NCBI GenBank assembly: GCA_947504195.1
Contig: CANNGN010000001.1
Location: forward strand, 496,001-560,000
DNA: 64,000 nt
Reading direction: 5' to 3'
Source: an uncultured Vibrio sp.
Lineage (GTDB): Bacteria; Pseudomonadota; Gammaproteobacteria; Enterobacterales; Vibrionaceae
The notes under the pieces are model-generated. The model did not search any database and was not told the DNA's origin. It saw nothing but the letters and a program-made list of their open reading frames with translations. A program made the position numbers and the translations under genes. Shown one piece after another: positions 15,078-24,638 of the stretch. Every line of letters starts with the position of its first letter. Within the stretch, counting starts at the first letter, position 1.

Positions 15078-16730
15078 ATGTCATTGAGACTAAAGACGAT
15101 ACTTGGCGTTGCTTTAATTGAGGCGGTTTTACTCGCGATATTGTTGACGCTAACACTCAACTATTTGCGAACGACCAACTTTGACGGATTGGATCAACGA
15201 GCCTTTTCAACATCAGACTTGTTTGCGTCGACAGTCAAAAACGCAGTGTTGTCCTATGACTTAGCTACGGTCGAGTCGTTTACTCAAGAGTTATTGCATA
15301 ATCAAGATATTATCTATGTTGCGGTGCTTGGTGAAGGTGGGCAATTGTTGTCCAGTGCTGGCGATCTACCCGATGAATTTAACCCTGTACAACTCGAACG
15401 AGGTTCCAGTTTCGTCGATGATGGCATTTTTGATGTATCGAGCTTGATCGAAGAGTCAGGGATCGAGTTTGGTGCAGTATGGCTTGGGTTTGATATGTCT
15501 GCGCTTAATGCGGCCATCGATTCTGCGAAAAAGTGGAGTACGCTAATCGTGCTCGGGGAAATGACGTTGGTTGCCCTATTCTCTTATGTGCTTGGCGCGT
15601 ATTTAACCCGACGTTTGAGTGAGCTGAGGCGCGCGGCTGATGATATTGCGGCAGGCTCACGTCATGTCGATATTCGGGTGAATGGTCGAGACGAGTTGGC
15701 GACGGTCTCGCGAGCGTTCAACAATATGGTGACACAGATTAAAGAGTCTGAAAACACGGCAGAACGTTACCGCAACGAGCTAGAAGAGGCCAATGCAACC
15801 TTGGAAACTCGAGTACAAAAAAGGACTCAAGCGCTCACAAATACCAATCGACAGCTAATTGACTCTAATGAACAGCTAAAAAATACCCAAGAAAAATTGG
15901 TTGAATCTGAAAAGCTGGCGTCTATCGGTACCATGGCGGCTGGAGTGGCTCATGAAATCAACAACCCGATGGGAGCTGTCAGCAGCAACCTGCAGATGTG
16001 CCAAAGCTACCTGAGTACATATCTAACGTGGATAGAACGCAGTGAAGCATTACGCGGTGTTAGCGATGATCAAGCCATTCAGCAATTTGATCAGTGGAAG
16101 CAAGCGAATTATGTCGACTGTTTAGAAGAAGATTTTCGTGACAGTCTCAATGACGCGATGAACAGTGTTGACCGAGTTCGTGCCATCGTAACGGCTTTGC
16201 AGCACTACTCTACTCAACTACACCAAGATAAAAGTAATCGCGAGCCTATATTACTAAAAGAACTGGTTGCAGATTGTTTGGCGGCACTTGCGCCATCAGA
16301 TCTTCTGAGCTTTTCACTGAATCGATCACTTAATACCTTACCTCCATTACTCGTGCACATAGAGGATTTTCGTCAGCTATTTACTGAGTTGTTGAAAAAT
16401 GCGATTCAGGCATGTGAACGCAAAGCAACACCATCCGAAGGTGAGATTTCAATATCGGTACGTCAGCTTGAAGAGAGATTAATTATTCAGGTTATTGATA
16501 ACGGTTGTGGCGTCGAGGATGCTCAACTTAAACGTCTGTATGACCCTTTTTATACCACATTACCTGTGGGGCAAGGTATGGGGTTAGGGCTGACTTTTGC
16601 CTATAATATCGTTCAAAACCATGAGGGTGAGATGCGTATTAAAAACAGGGACACTGGTGGTATGCTAGTGGCACTGTCCTTTCCTCTCACCCTCGTGGAA
16701 CAAGAGACTTCCGTGGTTTCAAGTTTGTGA
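15078..16730 (+). CDS. membrane-bound sensor histidine kinase
   Basis: The protein has 550 residues. TM1 is ~8-30, a ~120-residue periplasmic sensor ~31-152, TM2 ~154-175 and HAMP ~173-226. A coiled coil (ELEEANATLETRVQKRTQ) leads to the H-box IGTMAAGVAHEINNP with phospho-acceptor His292. A ~40-residue variable insert follows, then the HATPase with N-box LLKNAIQAC and DNGCGVEDA. It is co-transcribed with the PhnD-like binding protein (9-bp gap). No response regulator is fused; candidates are in the convergent operon next door, which carries five REC domains on separate chains. Confidence 0.9.
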   Translation: MSLRLKTILGVALIEAVLLAILLTLTLNYLRTTNFDGLDQRAFSTSDLFASTVKNAVLSYDLATVESFTQELLHNQDIIYVAVLGEGGQLLSSAGDLPDEFNPVQLERGSSFVDDGIFDVSSLIEESGIEFGAVWLGFDMSALNAAIDSAKKWSTLIVLGEMTLVALFSYVLGAYLTRRLSELRRAADDIAAGSRHVDIRVNGRDELATVSRAFNNMVTQIKESENTAERYRNELEEANATLETRVQKRTQALTNTNRQLIDSNEQLKNTQEKLVESEKLASIGTMAAGVAHEINNPMGAVSSNLQMCQSYLSTYLTWIERSEALRGVSDDQAIQQFDQWKQANYVDCLEEDFRDSLNDAMNSVDRVRAIVTALQHYSTQLHQDKSNREPILLKELVADCLAALAPSDLLSFSLNRSLNTLPPLLVHIEDFRQLFTELLKNAIQACERKATPSEGEISISVRQLEERLIIQVIDNGCGVEDAQLKRLYDPFYTTLPVGQGMGLGLTFAYNIVQNHEGEMRIKNRDTGGMLVALSFPLTLVEQETSVVSSL

Positions 16731-16775
16731 TGTGTGTCTCCTACTCACAGCTTTCCAGTTCGAGTTCACTCTTGT

Positions 16776-16807
16776 ATTTCTCTATTTCTCTATTTCTCTA
16801 TTTCTCT
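16776..16807. repeat. 8-bp tandem repeat, four copies
   Basis: ATTTCTCT is repeated four times without error, followed by a partial ATT. It lies in the ~90-bp gap between the convergent stops of the kinase gene and the REC-HD gene, so length changes would not alter either protein. The T/C-rich strand may aid termination. Confidence 0.85.
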
Positions 16808-16821
16808 ATTGGCTCTATCTA

Positions 16822-18123
16822 TTAAATATACACAGCGATAGGTACTTCAACTGAGTCTTCGATTTGTTTGAGCTTATTGAGCATCGTTTCGTTAATCTCT
16901 TGCCCTGCGGATAACATCATTTGGCCATTCGGGTGATAAACATCTTGCTTTATCACTGTTCCGATTTTCAGTTCATCTAAGCCGACACACAGTTCTAGAT
17001 CCGATTTCTCAATATCTGTTTTGAGTACTTCGAAAAAGTGAAGTGCCACGTCGGGGTCGTACAATCCCCCAGCTTGTTGCTCAATAAACGCTCGAGCACT
17101 GCTGGGCTTGAGTCGTGAAGGATTGTGTGGGCTCGATACAAAGAAATCGTAGTTTTTGATCACCCTTAAAATACGCGCTCCGATGGGGATCGCCTCACCA
17201 GCTAGGTGCGCTGGATGCCCTGTTCCATCGAAGTTTTCATCCTGGTGGCGAATAATGTCGACCAGCGGATTAAAACGTTGGATTTGGCCTATTATGGTTG
17301 CTCCTAGTTCCGCGTTGGCCAATGGTGCAAGGCGAATTTTAGCCTTATCACCATGTACTACGCTCTTGTCCGAATCGGAGACTGCACCGATCAAGCCAAT
17401 TTCATGCAGTAAGGCACTTAAATAACAGTGTGTCACTTGCGCTTCTGGTAACCCCATTCGGATAGCCACTAATTTAGTGTATTCTGCGACTCGTTCATTT
17501 TGTTGATGTGGTTGCCCCGTTGCATGCTGAATGATGGCCGACAGCGCTGATAAAATATCTTTAAAGGTTCGAGTTCGATTCGCCAGCAAAGCACTCATCT
17601 TCTTATTGGAATTTTGTAACGCGGACGTTCGCTGTTTTACTTTCTCTTCCAGAGCATCATTCCAGATATTTAACTGCGCGTTTTTTTGCTGAAGTTCATC
17701 GGTTAGTGCCTTCTTTTGGCGACGTAGTTCAAATAACTCTGACGCCTTAGACAGGGTTAACTTCAGCCCTTCGTTGTCCCATGGCTTTGCAATGTAGGTA
17801 TGAATGCCACCTTCATTGACCGCTCGAATAGTGGAATCCATGTCACTGTAGCCAGTTAACAAAAAGCGGATCGAGTCTGGACAAATTTCTCGCGCTTTAG
17901 TGAGAAACTCGGCTCCATCCATTTCGGGCATACGCATATCGGAAATGATAATCGACACAGTATTCTCTTCTAGGTACGCGAGAGCTTCGTGGCCGTTATT
18001 AAACGAGACCACTTGGTAATCAAACCTAAGCACACGTGTGAGGGATTTCAGAATATCTGGCTCATCATCGAGTAACAAGAGGTTCAACTTTTCTTGGATT
18101 TCGCTGCCTTCAGCATCATTCAT
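16822..18123 (-). CDS. response regulator with HD-GYP-like output domain (degenerate HD)
   Basis: The protein has 433 residues. REC occupies ~13-128 with phospho-acceptor Asp62 (IIISDMRMPEMDG) and KPW; a coiled coil ~131-178 follows, then an HD-GYP-like domain ~185-345. The metal-binding HD pair reads HE (ALLHEIGLIG, His240-Glu241), and the usual following Lys is Leu. The DGTGHP segment replaces the GYP motif although RHQDENFDGTG is kept. A C-terminal ~60-residue tail follows. HD-GYP proteins hydrolyse c-di-GMP; with HD altered, activity may be lost or changed. It overlaps the upstream REC-EAL gene by 4 bp (ATGA), so translation is coupled. Confidence 0.85.
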   Translation of the reverse strand: MNDAEGSEIQEKLNLLLLDDEPDILKSLTRVLRFDYQVVSFNNGHEALAYLEENTVSIIISDMRMPEMDGAEFLTKAREICPDSIRFLLTGYSDMDSTIRAVNEGGIHTYIAKPWDNEGLKLTLSKASELFELRRQKKALTDELQQKNAQLNIWNDALEEKVKQRTSALQNSNKKMSALLANRTRTFKDILSALSAIIQHATGQPHQQNERVAEYTKLVAIRMGLPEAQVTHCYLSALLHEIGLIGAVSDSDKSVVHGDKAKIRLAPLANAELGATIIGQIQRFNPLVDIIRHQDENFDGTGHPAHLAGEAIPIGARILRVIKNYDFFVSSPHNPSRLKPSSARAFIEQQAGGLYDPDVALHFFEVLKTDIEKSDLELCVGLDELKIGTVIKQDVYHPNGQMMLSAGQEINETMLNKLKQIEDSVEVPIAVYI

Positions 18124-19742
18124 AGTTCGGCTCCTGTGACACGGTTATTAATAAAGCGTAAAAACTCATCTGCGGGTAATGGAGGGCTGACCAAGTAACC
18201 TTGTATACGGTTACAGCCCTTACGTTTTAGGTAATCAACTTGACTGTGTTTTTCGACCCATTCTGCCACTACCTCCATATTAAGTGATTTGGCACTGTCG
18301 GTGATCGACGCCAAAATCACTTCATCGGACGCCTTATTTCCCAGGGCGCGTATAAACCGGCCGTCAATTTTAACAACATCAAAAGGCAGCTCGCACAGTG
18401 ATTCAAATCCAGAATAGCCAGTGCCAAAATCGTCCATCGCGATCGTGACACCTAAGTCATGCAGTAGATTAAATTGAGCGAGTGCACGTTGGTAATCGAA
18501 AATTTGATCGCTTTCCACGACCTCTAGCTCAATATCACTAAGTGTGAATGTAGTATCGGTGGCAATGCCTTGTAATAAACTAAGTGCAAACCCCGTGACT
18601 AATTGCTTGGCGGTAATATTGACGCTGACTGTTAATTTTTCGGGCTTATCTTTACGACGTAATAGCGATACCGCTTGCTGTATCACCACAACAGTGAGCA
18701 TGTCGTCGAGCTCATATTTGTAAATCAGAGGTAAGAATTGAGCTGGACTTTGGTAGGAACTGTCAGGCAACCGGCGGCGAACCAAGGACTCGCAATAGGT
18801 GATCTCCCCAGTGTCCAGAGTCAGTTGAGGCTGAAAAAATGTTTCGATTTTGCCCAATTCCAGATCGTGAATTAACGTACCCAACTGTTTGTATTCTTCT
18901 GCGATATCTTGATTGTTTTCTTGGATTAACCAGTAGAGATTATCACTGATTGGCAATGTGTTCGTTTTGGCTTCCGATAATATTTGCTCGCACCAATGTG
19001 CCCATTTTTTGGCATCTCCGATGTAGCAACGTGCTGTTTGACCGTCTGTGTGCGCGCAAGCCAATCGAACTCTGTCGCTAAGAGCATCAATCCACTGGTT
19101 ACCTTGTGCAGAAAACTCCGTCAATGTGACAAACTTATCACCTACTCGATACCAGACGGGATCATCTTCGTGTTGAATCGCTAATGCCATTTTCTGGATC
19201 AGCCTATTCCCAGCAGCCTTACTATGAGTCGTGTTGTATGAATCCAACTTGGTAATATCCACAATTACCAGCAACCAAGACCGACCATTTTCGGATTGGT
19301 GTGGCAGACCGGTCAATCGTTGGTCTAATTCATGGAGATTGGCCATCTGAGTTAGGCGATCACGAGTGGGTTGATGGTCATTTAGAGTCGTGGCGATTGT
19401 CGAAGCTAACTTTTGGCTATTCCAAGGTTTATCTACATATTGTTTAAGAACCTCGGCATTGATTGCAGCCGTGACCCCATGTAAATCGGCTTGACCCGAT
19501 AACATGATCGCGGGGATATTTGGGTAACGTTGCTTAACCTCTAAAAGTAGCTCAGTGCCAGTCATATTCGGCATGTAGTAATCGGTAATAATCAGGTCTA
19601 TATTGTGTGAACCCAATATTTCCAACGCTTGTGTCCCGCTTTCTGCAGTATGTACCGTGGCGACTTTAAAGCGTAGCTCCCGTCGCAGCGCATTACGGAT
19701 ATTCATTTCATCATCGACTATGAGTATCTCAGCAAAATCCAT
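18120..19742 (-). CDS. REC-GGDEF(degenerate)-EAL c-di-GMP phosphodiesterase
   Basis: The protein has 540 residues. REC is ~1-120 with Asp54 (LIITDYYMPNMTG). A GGDEF-like domain (~130-275) reads VGDKF in place of GGDEF and is surely not a cyclase. The EAL domain (~285-535) keeps the metal and catalytic positions: ESL in YCESLVRRR, VSVNITAKQL, ELEVVESD, MDDFGTGYS and VKIDGRFI, then AEWVE and QGYLVSPPL. It should therefore hydrolyse c-di-GMP under REC control. Fifth gene of the six-gene operon, 23 bp after the soluble kinase. Confidence 0.9.
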   Translation of the reverse strand: MDFAEILIVDDEMNIRNALRRELRFKVATVHTAESGTQALEILGSHNIDLIITDYYMPNMTGTELLLEVKQRYPNIPAIMLSGQADLHGVTAAINAEVLKQYVDKPWNSQKLASTIATTLNDHQPTRDRLTQMANLHELDQRLTGLPHQSENGRSWLLVIVDITKLDSYNTTHSKAAGNRLIQKMALAIQHEDDPVWYRVGDKFVTLTEFSAQGNQWIDALSDRVRLACAHTDGQTARCYIGDAKKWAHWCEQILSEAKTNTLPISDNLYWLIQENNQDIAEEYKQLGTLIHDLELGKIETFFQPQLTLDTGEITYCESLVRRRLPDSSYQSPAQFLPLIYKYELDDMLTVVVIQQAVSLLRRKDKPEKLTVSVNITAKQLVTGFALSLLQGIATDTTFTLSDIELEVVESDQIFDYQRALAQFNLLHDLGVTIAMDDFGTGYSGFESLCELPFDVVKIDGRFIRALGNKASDEVILASITDSAKSLNMEVVAEWVEKHSQVDYLKRKGCNRIQGYLVSPPLPADEFLRFINNRVTGAEL

Positions 19743-19765
19743 CGTAATACATCCTATAGATTGTT

Positions 19766-21076
19766 TTAATTACTTGAATCGGCCGTGTCTGACGTGACTT
19801 TATTCACTGGTAATATCAAGGTAAAGGTCGTGCCTTTGCCTAATTCACTGTCGACACTAATAGTGCCCCCATGGGCATTGATAATCCCATAGGACACGGA
19901 CAATCCGAGCCCAGTACCATCCCCGACGGGTTTAGTGGTAAAGAATGGTTCAAAAATCGTGGTGAGATTTTCTTTGGGGATGCCGGAGCCATTATCTTCA
20001 ATCTGGACTTCCACCTTGTCATCCGCTATCGGCTGAATGCGCACTCGTATCACGCCACTGTCTTCACCCATCGCCTGTCTCGCGTTGACCAGTAGGTTGA
20101 GAAATACTTGATTTAATTGCATTGGTTGGCAATACACACTCGGCGTGTCATCGGCATACTCACGCTCTACTGTGGCGTTGTATTTAATTTCGTTGTCAAT
20201 GATACGCAATGTCGAATCTAACCCTTGGCGCAAATCGCTGTAGAGCCACTCAGAGTCATCAGCATGAGAAAATTCTTTGAGGTTTTTGACGATCGACATC
20301 ACCCTTGATGATCCTTCAAGGGACTCAGCAATCAAATCGGTAACGTCTTCCAGTACATAGTTAATCTGAGACTGTTCAATCAGTTGGCTCTTTTTCTCGA
20401 TCAAAGCTGCGTGACCTGAATCATCTATTGCTTGTTCAAGCGAGGTCACGACATCTGAGATTTTACGAAAATAGTCATCTAAGGTCTGAACGTTTGAAGT
20501 GATAAAACCGAGCGGGTTGTTGATTTCGTGGGCGATTCCAGCCGAGAGTTGGCCTATTGATGCCATTTTTTCTGACTGCAGCAACTGGCTTTGTGCTTTT
20601 TTTAGATTGTTCAACGCATCTTTGAGTTCAGCCTGCTCGCGATGGAGACTTTGAGACAAGACTTTTAGCTCTGTGTGTTGACAAGCTTGAGCAGTAAGAT
20701 CATAGACGCAGATGCAGACGTGATCTAACGTTCCGTCTTGGCTGTGAATAGGAATGAATTCAAGATCCTGAAACATCTCTTCTTCGTGTCCTGATACTTG
20801 GCGGGATGATTGGAACGGTAAAACATGTGGTGCATGCTCCCACGAAGAAAAACTCGGTGATTCAATCACAAATGCAGTGTCGATCTTGCGTTTAAGCAAA
20901 GTAGCACCATCAGAAAAAACGGACAAAAGGTTTTGACCAAGTAATGCTTCTTTAGCGAGGCCAGAGCGTGACTGGAAATATGAGTTAACCATGACAACAG
21001 TGTAGTCTTTCCGCACAATGCAAACAGCCACTGATAATTGGTTGAGTAGATCCGAGAGCGCTAATTTTGCCTTCAT
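19766..21076 (-). CDS. soluble PAS-type histidine kinase
   Basis: The protein has 436 residues and no transmembrane segment. An N-terminal PAS-like domain (~5-130: [25 protein letters not shown]) is followed by a coiled coil, then H-box [18 protein letters not shown] (His183) and an HATPase domain ([35 protein letters not shown]). It senses a cytoplasmic signal and most likely phosphorylates the REC proteins encoded around it. It starts 14 bp after the CheC/CheX-like gene. Confidence 0.9.
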   Translation of the reverse strand: MKAKLALSDLLNQLSVAVCIVRKDYTVVMVNSYFQSRSGLAKEALLGQNLLSVFSDGATLLKRKIDTAFVIESPSFSSWEHAPHVLPFQSSRQVSGHEEEMFQDLEFIPIHSQDGTLDHVCICVYDLTAQACQHTELKVLSQSLHREQAELKDALNNLKKAQSQLLQSEKMASIGQLSAGIAHEINNPLGFITSNVQTLDDYFRKISDVVTSLEQAIDDSGHAALIEKKSQLIEQSQINYVLEDVTDLIAESLEGSSRVMSIVKNLKEFSHADDSEWLYSDLRQGLDSTLRIIDNEIKYNATVEREYADDTPSVYCQPMQLNQVFLNLLVNARQAMGEDSGVIRVRIQPIADDKVEVQIEDNGSGIPKENLTTIFEPFFTTKPVGDGTGLGLSVSYGIINAHGGTISVDSELGKGTTFTLILPVNKVTSDTADSSN

Positions 21077-21090
21077 ACCTCACCCCTCTG

Positions 21091-21675
21091 TTATAACCAT
21101 TCGTCTAACCTGTTGACGATGACATTAAATCCATCCTCAGCGAAACAAATGATGGTCTTGGTTTCAAAACTGGCTGACTCGATCAAAAAAGAAACGTGTA
21201 AAATGATCGCTTGTTGCCACTTTTCACTGGGTATTGGTTGACTCTCAGGCGAGTACATCTCCGGTGGTTGAGTTCGCGTGTTGAGTTCAATTTGTTCGCA
21301 CAACCCCCTAAGGCTTGCCCCAGACAAAATGTTGGATACTTCCAGCAGGCAGTCATTAAGTGTCTGGCTGTCTATCTCTTTCCCATCTCCAAGCGCTAAT
21401 AAGTCGCTGGCGATGGTTTTGCCACCTTGTTTGGTTAACTGAGTAATGACTTCACCTGACATTTGGCCAAAAAAGGGCTGCCGTGTGTAATAATTCGATT
21501 TGACATCACCAAACATCTCCATCAATTGATCAGGTGAAGCGACATCGATGCTTGGAATCGTCAAGGTTACGGGTTGATCCAACAAGGTGGCCAGTTTACA
21601 GGCCGCCTGACCCATGGATATGTTCAGCAATTCTTTGAGTGAATCCTCATGGTCGGCACTTAATGTATGATTCAT
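21091..21675 (-). CDS. CheC/CheX-like phosphatase
   Basis: The protein has 194 residues with two copies of the CheC-type active-site helix: DSLKELLNISMGQAACKLA (Glu/Asn spaced as in ExxN) and LNDCLLEVSNILSGASLRGL. A long beta region follows. CheC, CheX and FliY dephosphorylate CheY-like REC domains. The start overlaps the CheY-like gene by 4 bp, which strongly suggests it acts on that product or another REC protein of this operon rather than on flagellar CheY. Confidence 0.8.
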   Translation of the reverse strand: MNHTLSADHEDSLKELLNISMGQAACKLATLLDQPVTLTIPSIDVASPDQLMEMFGDVKSNYYTRQPFFGQMSGEVITQLTKQGGKTIASDLLALGDGKEIDSQTLNDCLLEVSNILSGASLRGLCEQIELNTRTQPPEMYSPESQPIPSEKWQQAIILHVSFLIESASFETKTIICFAEDGFNVIVNRLDEWL

Positions 21676-22040
21676 ATTAGCCCCACCTCGTGCAACAGCG
21701 CTTTTAAGCTAGGCGCATCCAATGGTTTTTTGAGAAACGATACCGCGCCCAGTTCCATAACTTTCTGTTGCGATGTTGGTTGTATATCAGCACTGATCAC
21801 AAAGACAAAGTTACGCGCTTCCAGCTTTTTTAGCTCTGCCAAAACCTCGAACCCATCCATGATTGGCATAGTTAAGTCTAGAAACATAACGTCGGCTTTA
21901 CCTTCGTGAAATCTCTCTAACGCTTCAACGCCATTCGAAGCTTCGTGCACGTTGCTGCCAAGTTCGGGTGGCAGCGCACGCATTACTGCTTTTCGAGACA
22001 TCTTTGAATCGTCAACAATGGTGATTGAAATCGATGACAT
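21672..22040 (-). CDS. single-domain response regulator (CheY-like)
   Basis: The protein has 122 residues, REC only: acidic pair IVDDSKMSR, phospho-acceptor Asp55 in VMFLDLTMPIMDG, a Ser/Ala switch region and Lys in VSFLKKPLDA. With no output domain it is probably a phosphotransfer or interaction node. Second gene of the operon, 9 bp after the REC-HDOD gene and translationally coupled to the CheC-like phosphatase. Confidence 0.9.
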   Translation of the reverse strand: MSSISITIVDDSKMSRKAVMRALPPELGSNVHEASNGVEALERFHEGKADVMFLDLTMPIMDGFEVLAELKKLEARNFVFVISADIQPTSQQKVMELGAVSFLKKPLDAPSLKALLHEVGLI

Positions 22041-22049
22041 CGGCTCCTC

Positions 22050-23201
22050 CTACTCTTTCGGTGATAATAATAAACCCGCAAGTTCTGTTAGCGGTTTAGG
22101 TAACCTATCAGCCCATTCATTTTGGCTACCATTGGCCTTCGCCTCATTGTATTGTTGGCAAAAGCGAACCAGTTGGCCGACATCCCATTGTTCGGGAGTG
22201 GAATTTGGTGGTGATTGACCTAACGTGAGAATGGCGTCGACAATAGGTAAGTGATAGCCCCACAGAATGAGTACATAGGCACATATGACATCGATATCTC
22301 GATAGCCAAGTTGCAAGGCCAGTGGGTTCTTTGGAATTGTTTCTTCTGAGAAGCCATGTTCCTTGAGGATCAACTCTCCAATCGACGATAGTAAGCAAAC
22401 TAAGTAGACTTTTTCTTGTTCTTCGGTGGGCCAATCGAGTTTTTTCGCCAATGCTTCCGCCGCACTTGCCAACTGTTGGTGGCGCATGACTATGGATTCA
22501 TGTTCTTCATCACTGAGTCGTTGATAACTATTGCGACTCATCATGGCCATTGCAAATCCGCTCACCACCTTCATTCCTAGTCTCGACACTGCAGTGCTCA
22601 AAGAGCTCGTCCGACTTTCAAAACCTAGGTATACCGAATTGGCGGCTTTGATTACTTGTCCTGCCAAAGTCGGCTCATTAGCAACGATATTGGAAAACTC
22701 CGCGCTGCCACATTGCTCGTCTAACGCACAGCTCTCAAGTTGTCTCACAATGCTGGGTTGTATCGGCAAATTTTCAATCCCAGCGAGTTTTTGACGGCAA
22801 TCGGTGGAAAATGGTGCGGCTTGAAGTCGTTCTGCACAGGTAAGGATCTGTTTAAAATATTTCTCAGTAAAGGGCTTGGGTAAAATAAAGTGGGTCCAGT
22901 TGTTGATGAGCTCATCGGCCTCAACTGTGGTATCACCCGTAATTAGCGCGCGAATACTATTAGGAAAGTGCTGGCTCACTTGTGCGAGTAGTTCATCACC
23001 TTTGAGCTCTGGCATGATCAAATCACTCAATACCAGATCTGGAGAGGTGCCTTGTGAATCGACAAGCTCGCGCCATTTGACTGGGTCCTGAATTAAGGTA
23101 ATCGTCCAGTCAGGCTTAAGACGCCTCAGCAATCTGCTGGCGGCTTTCAGCATGAATTCATCATCATCAATGTAGAGAACTTGAAAACTGCTCTGTGCCA
23201 T
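22050..23201 (-). CDS. REC-HDOD response regulator
   Basis: The protein has 383 residues. REC ~6-125 has Asp60 (LVLSDLIMPELKG), TGDT and KPF. The HDOD domain is ~140-340 (LPIQPSIVRQLE, ANSVYLG, SRLGMKVVSGFAMAMMS). HDOD proteins lack the HD metal ligands and act as scaffolds in signalling. It is the first gene of the six-gene operon, so its upstream region (from 23202) should hold the promoter. Confidence 0.9.
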   Translation of the reverse strand: MAQSSFQVLYIDDDEFMLKAASRLLRRLKPDWTITLIQDPVKWRELVDSQGTSPDLVLSDLIMPELKGDELLAQVSQHFPNSIRALITGDTTVEADELINNWTHFILPKPFTEKYFKQILTCAERLQAAPFSTDCRQKLAGIENLPIQPSIVRQLESCALDEQCGSAEFSNIVANEPTLAGQVIKAANSVYLGFESRTSSLSTAVSRLGMKVVSGFAMAMMSRNSYQRLSDEEHESIVMRHQQLASAAEALAKKLDWPTEEQEKVYLVCLLSSIGELILKEHGFSEETIPKNPLALQLGYRDIDVICAYVLILWGYHLPIVDAILTLGQSPPNSTPEQWDVGQLVRFCQQYNEAKANGSQNEWADRLPKPLTELAGLLLSPKE

Positions 23202-23632
23202 AGTTACTCGCTTTTCGTTAGTTATAGGATTTTGGTGGTTACCATAGAGTCCTCACTACAAACCTAGCTGCATATATCTAGCATAGTCAAAATATGGCGT
23301 TTTGTTAAAAAAGTGTTCAAAGTGTGAAGAAATTACACTTATGTGTGGCTAGAGTGACGTTAAGCCGCTTAAGGGAACGATGGCCTAAATCGCAGATGTG
23401 GAAGTTGCTAATGGTGAAACCTTGAATTCAACGTGCTTTGCGGATGATGACAAATTAGTCACGCTTCTGAATACACTGTTTACTAGGAGTCTGTATGCGA
23501 CTTAACAATAATTCAGCTTCTTCAAAGTAAGGCTAGAGTCTCGTTTTCGCCTATTTGGGTGTTTTCACCGTGGTGTCCACGGTCAAGATTTGGAGGTTAT
23601 CTTCGTGTGAGACACAGGCTTTGACCAAGAGA
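23202..23632. other. intergenic region with promoter of the signalling operon and a decayed ORF
   Basis: The ~80 bp next to 23201 are the leader of the minus-strand operon. The middle holds the short remnant at 23389-23505. The part near 23550-23632 has no gene I can name and is downstream of the LysR stop. Confidence 0.4.
23389..23505 (+). pseudogene. short gene remnant sharing a 15-base run with the window's first ORF
   Basis: The frame encodes ~38 residues including VANGETLNSTCFADDDKL to a TAA at 23503-23505. GGTGAAACCTTGAAT (23413-23427) is identical to 30-44, in the same reading frame (GETLN), and similarity continues on both sides. No start or family is recognisable, so I treat it as a piece of a decayed paralogue. 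Confidence 0.3.
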
Positions 23633-24550
23633 TCAATTTTCATCCCAGTAGCCGAAGCCATCTCCTAGTTTCTCTTTGAGAAAATGTATGAAAACACTGA
23701 CTTTCTCTGGCAAGTGTTTTCGTTCCGGATATACCGCATAAATGGCATGTTCTGGTAACGTAAACTCTTCTAATAGTGGGATCAACGTGCCGTTTGAAAG
23801 GTGCTCGGAAATAATAAATGTGGGCATTTGACAAATACCTAACCCCTGCAAGAGTACGTGTTCAATTGCTTCGCTGTTATTGACCACGAAGTTGCCTTTT
23901 ACCTGTGTCTTTATTTTTCTATTATTCTGGTAAAAGGTCCATTCAACCCCTGCTTGAAACAAACTGTAGTAGATGCAATTGTGATGAGACAGCTCTTCGG
24001 GGCAACTCGGTTTTCCATTGTGTTTAATGTATTCAGGAGCGGCGCACACAACACTTCTGCACCCTACCAGTTTTTTTGCGATCAACGATGAATCTTTTAA
24101 CTCTCCTATTCTTATGCCGACATCGAATGCTCCTTCGGTCATATCAATGAGGTTGTCATCCATACTCATCACCACATCCAGTTCAGGATATTTTTCCAGA
24201 AATTCTTTGATATAAGGAACGATATGAAGTTTGGAAAAGGTCATTGGTGCATTGATCTTCAGCGTTCCTTTTGGACTGCCTTGATACATCGATATTGCTG
24301 CGAAGCCATCTTGCGCTTGAATATATGAGTTTCTCGCATAGTCGGAAAATCGTTCCCCCGCTTCTGTTAGGGTTAACTTTCGGGTTGTGCGATGAAAAAA
24401 CCTGACACCTAAACTGTCTTCAAGTACCGAAATCCTCTTACTGACCGCGGATTTCGTCATACCCAATCTATTGGCAGCAGAAGAGAAGCTCCCCGTTTCG
24501 ACGACGGCGACGAAAACAGGAATCGCTGAAAAAGAGTCTTTGATTGTCAA
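23633..24550 (-). CDS. LysR-family transcriptional regulator
   Basis: The protein has 305 residues. The winged HTH at ~8-68 (FVAVVETGSFSSAANRLGMTKSAVSKRISVLEDSLG) is followed by a substrate-binding domain (~92-300), the CrgA/AaeR-like subgroup by its KGTLKINAPMTF opening. It is divergent from a two-gene YdcZ-type exporter across ~88 bp, so it probably controls that pair. Confidence 0.9.
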   Translation of the reverse strand: MTIKDSFSAIPVFVAVVETGSFSSAANRLGMTKSAVSKRISVLEDSLGVRFFHRTTRKLTLTEAGERFSDYARNSYIQAQDGFAAISMYQGSPKGTLKINAPMTFSKLHIVPYIKEFLEKYPELDVVMSMDDNLIDMTEGAFDVGIRIGELKDSSLIAKKLVGCRSVVCAAPEYIKHNGKPSCPEELSHHNCIYYSLFQAGVEWTFYQNNRKIKTQVKGNFVVNNSEAIEHVLLQGLGICQMPTFIISEHLSNGTLIPLLEEFTLPEHAIYAVYPERKHLPEKVSVFIHFLKEKLGDGFGYWDEN

Positions 24551-24638
24551 CTATTACTCTCCAATGTTTTGTTATAAGAGACATTATCATTCATTTCATT
24601 CCCAATTAAAATATTTGTATCAAAAACGAGGAATTAAA

